DNA of 64,000 bases from Lepturacanthus savala (Eukaryota > Chordata > Actinopteri > Scombriformes > Trichiuridae), in NCBI GenBank assembly GCA_030544235.1, contig CM060471.1, forward strand, positions 1,824,848 to 1,888,847, in the 5' to 3' direction. Positions within the stretch are counted from its first letter, which is position 1. Each line of letters starts with the position of its first letter. The notes below the pieces were generated by a model. That model ran no database searches and was not told the origin of the DNA. It saw only the letters and a program-made list of their open reading frames with translations. This document shows, piece by piece, positions 11,626 to 23,984 of the stretch. The position numbers and the translations under genes are program-made.

Positions 11626-12066
11626 TCTCTATATTATCTATCTTCAACCAGAACCATGAACATTAGTTTTTAATTCATCAAACTGGACTGCCTTAGGGGA
11701 AACACGGTTAATGTGAAGCTGCTTTATTTGTTGTTTTCACCTTTAATCACTGGGTCTGTTTTCTTTGGAGAGGAGACATCTGTATAAACATCTGAATCTT
11801 GATTTGATAATGACTCAAGATCATAATATTTCCAGATTCCATTCTATGTCACAATATCATCAACTCTTTGATACTGTTCAGCTATAGAGCTCCATAGCAG
11901 CTGAAAATGACATTTGCTGTTTTCAGTATTTTGAAACATTTGGTGTGTTTTAATGGACTTCACATTAATAATCACAGAAATAGTAATGTTTCCCTGCAAA
12001 AAGCTGTTAAAATATCTCAATAGGTGGAATATGGAAGCAAATATAAAAGGAAATTTATAATCTTAT

Positions 12067-12797
12067 GAATTACTCAAGGGCAACACAGTGGGGAGCACTG
12101 TTGCCTCACAGCAAGAAGGTCACAGGTTCAAAACCTTGACCTGTGTGTGTGAGTGAATGGTGTGTGTGCCCATGATAGGCTGCTACCTGCCTGGGGTGGA
12201 TCCTGCATCTCACCTGCAATGCATTGAAATTGGCTCCAGCAGACCCTAGTGAGGAATAACAGGGTATAGATCAGTGGTTCCCAAACTTTTTTAACCATGT
12301 ACCTCCATCTATATCCCAACCTGGTTGATGCAAAAAAAAACCAACAACTAAATTTCTTAAGGCAGCATGTTTAATTCTGCTCAACCAGAACACATCATCT
12401 AATGATCACATTAACAAAAGAGCATCTGAATTAAATTGAAATGTAACAAAGTTTTAAAATAATGCAACACAGTAAAGTTTATATCAGGAGATGACAGGCT
12501 TAGCAGCAGGAAGTATGTTGGGGGGAGCAGGGTATACTGGACTCTACTGCCGTGTGTCGCTTGGTGCAGCACCCCAAAAAAAAGTGTTAAACCGTCATGT
12601 CTAAACAGACAAGTCGTATAACAGGATGTTGAATATCTATTTAATATGACAAATAAAATTATTATTTAGACTGTTTATTGTGTTGGAAAATCCCACTTTG
12701 AAAAAACACTCCAGACCGCCATCACATTTGTTAGCTTGTGCACCCCACACTTTGGGAATCCCTGGTATAAAAGATGACTGATTGAATTACTGAATAC
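12067..12797 (+). repeat. Dispersed gggcaacacggtgg repeat, copy split by a hAT MITE
   Basis: The repeat starts gggcaacacagtggggagca at 12076, runs to ggtatagat at 12271, and resumes at 12765 with gtataaaagatgactgattg, its usual 3' tail. The interruption is the hAT MITE at 12272-12764. Confidence 0.82.
12272..12764. mobile_element. Non-autonomous hAT transposon (493 bp) nested in the repeat
   Basis: Terminal inverted repeats: cagtggttcccaaa at the left, tttgggaatccctg at the right. They are flanked by an imperfect 8-bp target duplication (gtatagat / gtataaaa, 6 of 8 matching), as expected for hAT. There is no ORF. Its inner 12580-12740 segment is also found at 45297-45490 inside another hAT-type element. 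Confidence 0.85.
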
Positions 12798-13973
12798 TAG
12801 TGCAGTGATTTGGACTGGCCTCTGTGATTAAAACACTAATTGATCTTCCCTCTCAACCACCAAAGAATGAACCAGATGAACATTCCCTCAGTGGCTGTCA
12901 TCAATAATAAACATCTTGAAGGTGAGTTTAGCATTTGCAAGTTGCACAGTATCTATAAATAGGTTGCTGCTGTATTTATTTACCTGACATTTGAGTGTCA
13001 GTGTCAGCATCATGTATAACATGTCATGCATTAAGGATATTATCCACAAGTGCTAATATCTTTGTCTACTATAGTATAGATTTTTACCCAGCCTTAGCTG
13101 CTATCTAAAAGTGTGTAATTAGCACCTTGAAGAACAGGTTTCACATCTGTGGGATGAAGTGGGAAGTTAAAGAGTGGGCAACAAAAATATACAGGTTTGC
13201 GTTGCTTTAGTCAATATGTCATCAAGTGTTCTGTTCAACCGTGACAGGGTTGGGGATGAGAACTTCTAAGGCCACACAGAGTATGTCTGCCATGCTATGA
13301 TGTGAGCCACTGTTCCTCCTGTGGAGAGGGTCTGTGTAGATGGATCACCATCTCAGCCACTTCAAGAAAGGAACTACCAGGAGAGAAAGTCATATGAACA
13401 AACTTACCTCCATTATACCTCACTGGTGAACAACTCTCTTAAAAAGAACTGGGTAAAAGAAATACAGAATCATTTATAAAAGACAAAACATATAATAATA
13501 ATTTCATCATCATCATCATCAAAGAAATTTTAAAAATTCAATTCAGAATCAGAAAGGTTTTTTGTAGATTTTTTATAGCTATATTTAGATTCACTGAATA
13601 ATTCGGTATGTTATCTAGGATACCAAGTGAAGTAGTGAAGTAAAAAAATATTGTGTTATTTAGTTTTCTTATAGTGAAATATGTTAATTTCTTAATGTAA
13701 AAAAACAAAAAAAAAACATTGGGGCTACAACTAGTTCACTGTAAGTCCAAAACAATACAACAATATAATGTTATAATGTTATAATTATGTTTTATTACAT
13801 TGTTTTGTAACAGTAATAAACAGTAAAATAATTGTATTGAATACAATGCATGAACTGGAGGTTTTTTAGTTTTAAAAATACATTTAAACAGAAAACAAAC
13901 AAACTTTTAAGCTTTGCAGCAGTTAAATCTATAACCTACTATTTAATACCTATAAATTAAGTCTATCTATAGC

Positions 13974-14042
<69 letters not shown>

Positions 14043-15411
14043 CGCTTTAGATCAAATCTGCCAATGACAATAGAAGCTTTCTATATCTATTGACCTTAAT
14101 TGGACACTTGACACCAGCACAATCAATGAAAATGAAAAGTGTATTTATTATTAAATTCATCACCAAACAGACTCATGAATCATGAGCTGAACTTAGACTG
14201 GTGGGAAAGAAAATTAAATTTTTATATTTGATTCATTTAATTAATATTAAATACAGATGCGGTCACTAAGCACATTCACACTCTAGCTCTAATTCAGTTG
14301 GATAGATATAGGTTTGACAATCTGCAATGTGGTCCTTTAAATTAAAGCATTTGTATACATCAGTTGAAAAAACGTTTCTACACAGATTGTACAATCTGCA
14401 ACTGTCCAGCGACAGGTTTGATTTGTTTTGGATCTACTGCGCAGTCCCAATACAGACACAGTGGCAGCACTGGAGGAGAGAAGCAGCCAGGCAGGCAAAC
14501 CAATTCACAGATGGTCTACTAAAGACAGCATGGGAGGATGGTAGATGGACAGTCTGGGAGACATGCAGCAGTGAGAAATTGAACAGTTTTCAAAAGAGTT
14601 CTCACCTGAGCCTGGGAGGGAAGATTTTCAACAGTTTTGCCTGGCATCTCATCTTATTGTTTACAGCTTTTTCTTCTTCTCTCCACTGGCACTACTCCTC
14701 CATTCTCTCCTCTAATATGATGGATAGTGTTCCAGGCCAGCTCTCTTTCTTGCTTTGGGACATTTAAGGTTATTTGTAGGTGAATATTCCCATTCAGAGA
14801 CTAGCAATGGCAGGTATTTTGTTGTTTATATCCTTCCTTGTCAAGAGCTTCCCATTCATTTTATTAAATGCTCCTTGACCAAGGATGTGTGAAAGCAAAC
14901 ATCTAGTTAGTTGGGGTCATCCCTATGTTACCTACTTTTTTCTGTGATACAGAACAATTCTATTCAGGTGATATTTGTGCCTGTAAAAATACATGATGCA
15001 TTCCAGATACTCATTTCAGATAGTGCACTTTGTGTGAGCAACCTAAAACCATTTGGCCACAATGGGTTAAATTAGCCTTGTATGAGGAGCATCTGTACAC
15101 ACAAAACCCTGCTGCTGTCCTTGATCAAATAGACAATAAAGCATTCAACTGATGCCAATGAAATCAATGTCCTTTAATTTCCCTGAAATTCTTGATTGTA
15201 AAGTACATGAAACAAGCAAGAATTTGTAAGTGTAATGTAATTTTTTATTACATTTCCATTACACTCTCCACCACTTTTTCAAATAAACTTGTTACAGATA
15301 TGTTCACTTGTTGTATGAGGTATTATCCAGCTTGTAACAATATTGTCATGGTGAAATCATCCGATAGACTGGCGCAGAATTAAAGTCAGATTACAGCCAC
15401 ATTAGGATGTG
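12798..15411. other. Intergenic; long (AT)n hairpin
   Basis: No supported gene. (AT)n at 13977-14036 is bounded by agcgatgt and acatcgct, so the whole block is a palindrome. (ATC)n-like repeats lie near 13505-13520. An open frame at 14327-14767 has no recognisable domain and is not called. Confidence 0.5.
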
Positions 15412-15484
15412 TGTCAGGGGGAGGAATAAATAGGAGACAGAACAGGATATAACTAACGCATCAAGACCACAGACAAATACACTG

Positions 15485-18230
15485 GAATCTCCAGTTAGAA
15501 GCCAAGAAGACTCTGATCTACACATCTACACCAGGTCAGGACAAATCTCCATGTGATGTATATATTTTCACATGGAAATGTTTCATAGACTAAACAGACT
15601 TTAAAACCACCCTGACAACTGCATACCTGAAAATGCTTTCCCAAAAAATCATTTTTAATGCACTGCTGTGGTCCAAGAATGCAATGACAGGCAGGTGAAG
15701 AGTCATAGTGCACAACCCACCTAAAAGTCCATTACATGTTGGTCTGCTAATATGTGCAGAGCCACCAGGGTTCAGTGTTTTATCTGTGAAGGCTGGTGCC
15801 TGCTACACACAATTAGAGTGTCCCTCTTACAAAACCCAGCGAAAAAATGAAACCTGTAAGAAGTGCACATTTAGAGCAGGACAGTGTTTATGTTTTTTGA
15901 AAGTGCAATAAGTATATAGTGTGTTTTGAGTAGAATATGTGCAATAATCTCTATCAATGGTACAATATCTATCTATGGTGCAATATTTATTTAACAATTA
16001 GCACTAAGTGAACTAAGTGAAGTGAACAATTTATTTCATTTATTTCAATGAAATTGTGTTGCTTGACATTTGCCTGGGACAACACATGAAAAGTAGCAAA
16101 TACATGAAATATATAAGAGAATAGGTTTTTAAATGTGAGAGGATTTTGAAAGTCTTGTAGTGTGTGTATTACACAAGGTTGTTGTGGCAGTCTCGCTGCC
16201 CCGTGGGTTCCCCCAGCACCGAACAGACCGACAGCAAGTCCATTTGTGATTTGATTGTCCTTTTATTTGGGTTTACGCACACCGACACACACACACACAC
16301 ACATACACACACGCGCACACGGACCCACTTCAGCCGATCGCAGGCCGATTCGCTGCCATCTGCTGGGTCTCCTCTTTGTGTGCTCCTGTTTATTCCGCCC
16401 TCCAGGTCCAGCCTGCTACTGTGATTTAAAGAGAAGGTGAGAGTCGTTAGCACACCTGCACCTAACTGCACAATCACTCTCACCTGGCCCCGCTCCCCTG
16501 AGCCCTCCCCACACCTGTCTCCGGCAGCTGATTCACCACGCCCCCCTCCACAGTTGTATACTGTAGCAGGCCATTGGAACTACTGAAAGCCTGGTGGTTG
16601 TCCTTATAATATCAGTAGCCAGTGCTATGTTGTACAGCTACATGTATTTGGACACCAGCTCCTCAATGAGTGTTCTATAATGCCCACCCCCTCTATTTTA
16701 ATTGGCCAAAGCCAGGTGGTTACTGTCAGAGGTACATCACCAAAATCTGTGTGTGTTCATGTGGCCGCCAACTACTGCATACAACTACAGCTGTGATTAA
16801 AACTGTTTGCCCTGTGCCCTGTCCTTTCCCTCATTAATGTGAGGAGGGAGCATGTTACAGCACATGTGAAAGCTCCTTCGTTTCAGATAATGAAATCAAA
16901 TATTAAAGGTGGTGTATTTTTGCTTTAATCCATGCTGTGTTATGTTCCCTGACAGGTTCTAAATCATGTATTCAAACACCATGACAGTACCTGTCCTGAG
17001 TCAACCTTACACCTCAGGGTGCTCTATGATGCTCGGCATGATAATCTAATACCAGGTAAAACTTCATGTGCTAGTAATAGTAATACTTCTGTTTTTTCTG
17101 AAAACTGTTTATGCATATTTCAAATTAAGGAAAGAAAAATGTATTAACCAGATTATTTTTATTTTATTTTTTTTTGTAATAGAAGTTCTAGATGGAGGGG
17201 TCATTAATTACCAAATATCCTGTCTCCCACATTTGAAATTCTGCTTCTTGAAAGTTCCACAATAGCTATACACATGGATAAAAATGTTTCTGTCTGCTTT
17301 AACACATGATTGATATTAATTCCTGCAGGTATCAACTCTACAAGGAAACACATTTTTATGTGTGTACTGGTTGATCTCAGAGGATCTGCCATAGCATGAA
17401 TGATCAGAAGAAATTCAAAAATCAGAGCAGAGTGAATTTTCATTACAAAGCTAGCACCCACTTCACTTATTAATGACTGATCTTGGAACTACAGACATGC
17501 AACAGATAGGTGTTATTGAGCAGGACCTTGTAACACATGTAGTGATGGGTATCAAATATGGAGCAAATGCTTTCTTTGTGTTTGACAGAGAGAATTTAGA
17601 CACTAGCAGAGTATTATTTGATAATGAAGGCACAATGAAAAGCTGACTGTTAAAAGAAAAGTCCTGACAAAATATTATGCTGCAACAGAGACATCTGTCT
17701 AAACAGAAACCCTGCAGCATTTGTACATACAGTGAAGGTCTCTGTAGAGCTTCCAAAACTGAGAGAATATTGTTCCATCCATCGCGATCACTTTTTTTCT
17801 GGAATCAGTGTTGGACTAATTATAAAAGCTAAAGAAACTCTAGAAAGAGAGTTAGAAACAGGATGCAATGATCCTCTGGATGACAGAGTGCCAAATCATT
17901 TCCCAGAGGTTCTGGAAAAACTGAGCAGTTTCCAAAAATTGTGTAATTATTACACATCTGTGTTCAAACATGGCATTCAAGGTTGAAGATACTTCCTTCC
18001 ATCCGTAAACATGGCAACCAAGAGGAATAAAAAAAAAAAACAGTTTCAAGATAGAGATAAGTCATAATTCGGTCGGGAAAGGCTAAGCATATGGTTGGAT
18101 CAGAAGGAGAAAAATGAACGTCATCAGGTCCTGTGTTATCATGATTAAGAATCATCTTATATCAATCAGATTTGGTTAGAGAGGTTCTTGTTCCAGGTGT
18201 AGAAAATAGTGTCTGTGAGGTGAGTTGCAT
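15485..18230 (+). pseudogene. SNTX-family gene copy A, decayed relic
   Basis: Degraded paralogue of the intact gene at 19-23.5 kb. A 5' UTR exon-like block at about 15485-15533 (ctggaatctccagttagaag then ...ccag|gt) parallels that of copy C. A worn first coding exon at about 16978-17056 still reads LRVLYDARHDNLIPG before a GT donor. The large second exon survives in pieces from about 17330: EGSAKYLNDQ-like remains near 17380, a YGANAFFVFD motif at 17560-17590 followed by a stop near 17645, the helical FAT-like region at 17800-17985 (ISVGLIIKAKETL, NDPLDDRVPNHFPEV), and a last trace (REVLVPGVE) near 18180-18210. No PRYSPRY exon follows. Multiple stops, deletions and an inserted LTR-like block show it has long been non-functional. 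No restored reading is attempted. Confidence 0.82.
16190..16560. mobile_element. LTR-like insertion in the first intron of SNTX copy A
   Basis: A GC-rich block unlike its surroundings, with a (CA)n run at 16285-16316, a ccttttatttgggtttacgc stretch, and a right part rich in cacctg and ccccgc. It resembles fish LTRs, but I could not identify both ends or a target duplication. Confidence 0.4.
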
Positions 18231-18720
18231 TTACAGCCAGCGATTCTAATTTATCCACAGCAAGGACAAACACACCCTTATTTACACCTGTAAACAACAT
18301 TACAGAACATGTTGGAACTGAACATACAACATACACAGTGCTGCAAACTATTCATGCACATCCAACAACTAAAGCTGCACAAAACCCTTCTCATCAAAGC
18401 TGAGCTTCAGCTGAGAGATAAACTTCAATTTAGGAGACATTTCATTAGAAATAAACAGGGTTTCTAAAAAATGTATTGTATTTTCTTGACAGCTTTGATT
18501 AGCTTTATAGAGAGTAACTATTCATCATTCACAATTATAGTTCATTTTGACTGACATGACATAAGCGTATGATAATGTCATTAAACAGCAGAGATGAATA
18601 AAAGCAAATGAAAAAGATTTTGGAATTTGTGGAAATGAATGAGAAACTGCTGCTATGATGTGCACAAAACAACAAAATATTGTGACGGTTGAACTAACTG
18701 TTATGCAAATTTTAACAGTG

Positions 18721-18762
18721 ATGTGAGAAATGCACCAAAGCAAATGAGAAAAAATGTAAATC
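18721..18762 (-). mobile_element. Terminal repeat of the 51.6-kb IS630/Tc1-type family, just upstream of copy B
   Basis: The sequence tgtgagaaatgcaccaaagc followed by aaatgagaaaaaatgta matches the right terminal repeat of the element at 51597-53578 (ttgtgagaaatgtaccaatg ... actgagaaaagctgta). The rest of the copy to the left is too diverged to bound. Confidence 0.55.
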
Positions 18763-18789
18763 ATGAGGTGTAGCATGACATATTGTCTG

Positions 18790-18895
18790 TCCTGGAGGAC
18801 TAATGTCAGGGGCAGAGTCAGGAGGATAAAAGTCAGCAGCAGAGGCTCCAGTATGAAGCCACCTTCAACTTAGCTGAGCTACACAACTTTTCCAG
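18790..18895 (+). promoter_or_regulatory. Promoter and 5' UTR exon of SNTX copy B
   Basis: A TATA-like box, gataaaag, lies at 18825-18832. About 25-30 bp downstream begins a transcribed-looking block that ends ttttccag|gtaag, with the donor GT at 18896. The same block precedes copies A (about 15485-15533) and C (about 32610-32688), which supports a shared non-coding first exon. The next exon opens after an AG at 18995-18996. Confidence 0.65.
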
Positions 18896-19005
18896 GTAAG
18901 AACACAGTGGTGGAGAGACTGGGAGACAATCATAACATGGTTTGGAACAGCTTGATCAAATGTAAAATGTTACATTTATTTAATGTTTTCCCTCAGGTTG
19001 ATGAT

Positions 19006-22000
19006 ATGGCCTCAGATCATATAACAATAGCTGCCCTGGGTCGACCTTTCACCTTAGGGATGCTCTACAATGCTCACAAAGATGAACTGATCCCAGGTAA
19101 AACATCACTCATCTTACATTACACTGAAAGGTTGAACACTGTATGTAACTTGTCATGGTGTGTACATTTTACCATAAGCAGTGTTGAGATGTAAGAAAGT
19201 ACATACAGTATACTCAAGTACTTGACTTTAGTATAATTGAAGGTGCTCATACTTTATTAAGTTGAGACCACAGATACAGATCCCACTGCATTTATTTGTG
19301 CATTGTGTTTTATGAGCTGATTAAGTTGATATAAAAATGATAATGTACAAGATACAAATACAGATTTACAGACACAAATCACTGTGTTTATTTGTGCATT
19401 ATGTTTCACATGTTACAGAGCTTAATTCATAATTTTATTACATTACTTAAGTAGAAATCTGGGGTTTCTATACTTTACTGTAGTAGTTATTTTTCAGCTG
19501 ACTTTTTATTTCGGGGCAACACGGTGGAGCAGTAGTTAGCACTGTTGTCTCACAGCAAGAAGGTCGCAGGTTCACGTCCTCCTTGGTCTGGGATCTTTCT
19601 GTGTGGAGTTTCATGTTCTCTCTGTGTCTGGTGGGTTTTCTCCAGGTACTCCAGCTTCCTCCCACAGTCCAAACACATGCTGAGGTTAATTGGAGACTCT
19701 AAATTGTCCATAGGTGTGAGTGAGTGGTATGTGTGCTCCATGATAGACTGGTGACCATATGGGGTGTATCCCTGCCTCTCACCTATGAGGAATAAGCGGC
19801 TATAGAAGATGGCTGAATTTTTACTTCTTACATTTTAATGTGTTTAATACATTTAATTATCTGTACTTTCCTTGTTAGTCTATTTCCAGTTTGTTTTCAT
19901 GACAAGTGAGCCAAAAAGTGATTTTCTGCCAGTGCATTATTTGCCCTGCTCTATGCCCTAAATTATAACCAATCTTGCCTTTTTCCACTGTTAAAATATC
20001 TTTAAAAGGACAATACAATGCATAAAACATCAACAAAAAGTGATAACAGCTCATATGTTGGGAGTTAAGGGTTGTTTTCACCTAAAAAATCACTTTTTTC
20101 CATTATTAAATGTAGAGTTTAGCTCACCTACTCAGTGTAACATGTTCATGTTAATACTTTTAAATGGACAATAACAAAATACATAAACACCCATTTCTCT
20201 ACAAAAAAGTGATCACAGTGATTTTTACTGACAGGTGACGGCTGATTTTTTTCATTACTTTTACCTTTATACTTGTATTTTTAAAACCTGTACTTATTAT
20301 ACAGAAGTATTTCTTTACAGAAATGTGACACCAGTGAGCAGCTTTCAGGCCTCTAGGGATACAATTTGATGTAAAGTGGTTTGGAGATTGAAGATAACTT
20401 CACCTGCTGCTTCAAAATTAAATATTGTTCAGTGAGTAAATGTCTGAATTGCAATACAACAGTAGAGTGACTGAAAATGCAATAACTGAAATTGCACTTT
20501 TTTCACATGTTGACTGTTTTGTTAATTAAATTATAGAATTTCAATTCTAGAACAGTCACTGTTTGACCCGTTGGCGGTAAAAGGTTAAACAGTGCCCACT
20601 GGTGGTTCTAGTGTGGGCATGTTGAAGAAGAAAACACTTTTCCACAAAAATAACTAATCCTTCTCTTAATACAGTATTCGTAGAGTAAATTATCATGCTA
20701 TCAATGCTCCACTAGAACTCAACTTTCAAATGAAAAAAAAAAAACATTCTGTCTTGATTAAACTCTATTGATGTTATCTGACTAGTGTCAGACCCTCTGG
20801 AAGAAGATGTCTTCCTCAGGCCTCTACAAACAGAAGCAAAATAAACATCTCAATTAACAGATAGAACAATTATATTTTACACATATATTCTTTAAATGGT
20901 TCACTACTTCTATATTTTAAGAATTGTACTTGTATGTATATTTTGCTATATGTAAGAGGTGTAAACACATGGTTGATGTTTACTTTCTGCAGGTCCTACC
21001 TTGTGGGATGAAACAACTCTACAAAAGAACACAGTTGAAACGAGTCAGCACAGCAGTGAGTTTCAGATTACAGAATCTGACTGCATTGAATCCAAGTCGT
21101 CTCTGCTGGACATTGATGCTTCCATGAAAGCCAGTTTGCTGTGTGGACTGATTGAAGTTGGAGGATCTGCCAAGTACCTGAATGATCAAAAGGAATTCCA
21201 GAGTCAGAGTCGAGTAACATTTCTGTACAAAGTGACCACCAAATTCAAACAGTTAACCAAGACCGACTTGAAAGAAGAGGATATGGAAGATCTTCTTGCC
21301 AAGGGCCAGGCAACACATGTAGTCACAGCTATTCTTTATGGAGCAAATGCATTCTTTGTATTTGACAGTGAAAAGTTAGATGCTAGCAGTGTTCAGGACA
21401 TGCAGGGCAGCATGAATGCTGTGATTAAGAAAATACCAACATTTAATGTTGAGGGGAAAGTTGACATAAAGTTGACTGAAGAAGAAAAAGTCCTGACAAA
21501 CAAGTTCAGCTGCAAATTCCATGGAGACCTCATTCTTAAAAGAAACCCTTCAACATTTGAAGAGGCAGTGCAGACGTATGTAGAACTTCCAACGCTAATG
21601 GGAGAAAATGAAAAGCATGCTGCTCCACTAAAGGTCTGGCTGATGCCTCTGAAAAATGTGCCAAATAGTGATATGAAAATTATTAGGATCAGTGTTGGAC
21701 TAGTGAGGAAAGTTGAAGATGCTCTAGAAAGTCTTAGGCAGATCGAAATGAGATGCAACGATTCTCTGGAGGAAAGAGTGTTGGACAATTTTCCACAGGT
21801 TCACAAAATGCTGATCAGTTTCCGAAAACTATGTAGTGACTACACATCTCATCTCCAACAGACCATGGGGGCGAAGCTCCCCTTAATCCGTGAAGGCAAA
21901 GAAAATGAAAGTGCAGTGGCAAAAGTCTTTGAAGACAACAATAAGTCACCCTTCAGTCAGGAAAAGTTGAGCAGGTGGTTGGATCAGAAGGAAAGGAAGA

Positions 22001-23480
22001 TCAATGTCATCAGGTCTTGTGTTGACATGATGAAGGGAACAAACACAAAGATCATCCCAAATCAGTCCGAGTTGGATAGAGAGGTTCTTGCTCCAGGTGT
22101 AGAAGATACTCTGTGCTTTGTTTTCACCTCTTTGGAAACTTCTGACCCCTGCCTTGATGCAATGACCAACTTCTTTGATACACAGAAAGCAGGAAGTACC
22201 CCTGAAGACCAGTGGTACTTCTCAGATGAAGTGGTGACCAACATGAGAGAAAAAGCCAAAGCGTTCCATGATCTTGCCAAAGCCCTGAAGAACAGCAGCA
22301 GTGTCTGTTTCCTGGTAACAGCCAAAGCAAATGAGAAATACAAAGGAGCAACCATCTACCATTACAATGAAGGCAAACTGGTCACAGAAGATTTTTTGAA
22401 GCCTGACGTCCCTGATGTGGAGACTATCACAAACAAAAAGGCTCTGATGTGGTGTAAGTCATTTTTTGTCTGATCAACCAGTAGGGCTTTATATTGGTGG
22501 ACAATTGCTCTACCACTTTTTTCCCTTTAACCCATTGAAGTCCATCAGCAACTAACTAAGTGAAGTCTATGATTGATATTTTCTACTCAAAATAGAAAAT
22601 CTAAATGATACTCATACAGTTTTTTATTGCATGATAGTAGATATCTTAGGGCTTTTAACCCCCCCCCCAAAAAACAAGTTTCCAAATGCGTCCTGTCATA
22701 TGACATCATCAACACCCCTTCCTCCTGAGAATATGGAGAAGACAAATCCTTCCAGACATGTGACATGTGGGAACTGTGCTACTTACAAATTGGACATACT
22801 ATTTTTGCAAATAAGACAGAAAAAGTGGGTTCGTCTTAAGAGGTTAAAAAAGTCAAGGTGTGAATATTATTATTTTATGAGTGCATGGAGAGTAATGATG
22901 ATGGCTAGTAACAGAGTGTGTATTGTTCTCTCCATCAGACGCCTGTGATCTCTCCCTGGACCCAAACACAGCAAACGAAAACCTTATTCTATCTGATGAC
23001 AACAAGAAGGTGACACGTGGAGCAAAGCAGGACTATCCTGATCACCCAGAGAGGTTTGAATCGATTCCTCAGGTGTTGTGCAGGGAGGAGCTGACCAGCT
23101 GCCATTACTGGGAGGCTGAGTGGGGTGATGGGTGCCGGGACGATAGAGCTGTAGGTGTCACATACAATCAAATCGACAGGAAAGGAAGCAGCTATTTAGG
23201 AAACACTGACAATTCATGGTGTCTTAAGCTCAAAGCTAAAAAGGAAGATCTCCAAGTATTACACAACGCTGAAGAGTTTTCCATCCCCTTTCCCTCTACC
23301 GGCTGCAAAAAGGTTGGAGTGTATCTGGACTGGCCTGCTGGCACTTTGTCCTTCTACAACGTCTCCTCTAACAGTCTGAGTCACCTCTACACCGTCAGAC
23401 ATAAGTTCACTCAGGCTGTTCACCCAGGCTGCTTCATTTACAGCAAATCTGGCTCTGTGTTCTTTTGCCCAGTTGAGTAA
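19006..23480 (+). CDS. Stonustoxin-family (SNTX-like) protein, copy B, intact, 3 coding exons
   Basis: Predicted 697-residue member of the fish SNTX family, perforin-like proteins that in stonefish venom form two-subunit pores and in most fish have no known role. Coding exons are 19006-19096, 20993-22453 and 22939-23480, all with GT-AG borders and phase 1. The start ATG follows the acceptor at 18996; the stop is TAA at 23478. The first exon encodes 30 residues (ALGRPFTLGMLYNAHKDELI) and no signal peptide. By comparison with the known SNTX fold, about residues 1-265 form the MACPF/CDC-like domain (YGANAFFVFD lies here), 266-385 a helical FAT-like domain, 386-517 a thioredoxin-like domain, and 518-697 the PRYSPRY domain, encoded exactly by the last exon (LSLDPNTANENL, YWEAEWGDG, VGVYLDWPAGTLSFYNVSSN). 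No stop or frame break was seen. Host function unknown; venom use is not implied. Confidence 0.9.
19184..20335. mobile_element. Diverged DNA element in intron 1 of copy B
   Basis: It starts agtgttgagatgtaagaaag with actcaagtacttgac close by, and ends with the mirrored acttattatacagaagtatt and a gtgacacc-like edge. This is the same low-complexity taagtac family seen at 9785 and 49250. It explains most of the length difference between this intron (1.9 kb) and that of copy C (0.65 kb). A dispersed repeat is nested inside. Confidence 0.5.
19513..19815 (+). repeat. Dispersed gggcaacacggtgg repeat, nested in intron 1 of copy B
   Basis: Well-preserved sense copy: ggggcaacacggtggagcag, then cacagcaagaaggtcgcagg, cttcctcccacagtcc, and a 3' end gaggaataagcggctataga. 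It is inserted in the diverged element at 19184-20335. Confidence 0.85.
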
Positions 23481-23984
23481 GAAAAGTAATGAAGTGAGTC
23501 TTGACTGTTTTTAAGTGACATCAGTGTTACTGAGCTGTTCAGTTGTTGCTGTTTTGTGGATGATTTGCAAAGAAGCAAGAAACGTTAATGCATTTAAATG
23601 AGCATTCACAGACTGAGGACAATAGTAGTGAGTTACAAAGTTTGACCTTTTGTTACAAAGTTTGACGTTTTGTTGGTTTTAAAGAGGCCCTATTATAGAA
23701 AGATCACAAAATCACTTTTTCAGTGGGAAGTACAGCAAGTTGCTGTTTTGTTTTATATGGGCAAAACAATAAAAAGAGGAAAACGGTAATACAATAAATG
23801 ATCCATATTTCAGTTTTATTTTGTGATATCTTACTTATCTTTGAGTGTAATCTTCAATAAAATGGAGCTCTGAGTGGACCTCTGTGTGCAGCTTGGTTAT
23901 TTCCTGCATGTTAGAAAACCCTTTTCAGAGTTAAACTTGAATAAAAAAAAAATAAAGAGAAAAATAAAATAAAGAATAGCAGGT
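23481..23984 (+). promoter_or_regulatory. 3' UTR and candidate polyadenylation signals of copy B
   Basis: AATAAA hexamers occur at 23768, 23793 and 23856. The last is followed by a GT-rich stretch (gagtggacctctgtgtgcag), which makes it the best candidate. A duplicated ttacaaagtttgac lies near 23632-23668. Confidence 0.5.

Noticed and set aside
14327..14767. 146-codon open frame
   Set aside because: No recognisable domain, no splice or UTR context and mixed composition; expected by chance in this much sequence.
16164..16483. Open frames with Thr-His repeats on both strands
   Set aside because: Caused by the (CA)n run in the LTR-like block.
22454..22473. Extending copy B's large exon to the in-frame stop at 22471-22473
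   Set aside because: A strong GT donor at 22454 matches copy C, and joining in phase 1 to the acceptor at 22938 keeps the frame into PRYSPRY.
19006..23480. Reading copy B as a venom toxin of a venomous fish
   Set aside because: SNTX-family genes are present in many non-venomous fish; sequence alone gives no evidence of venom-gland expression, and no partner subunit can be assigned.
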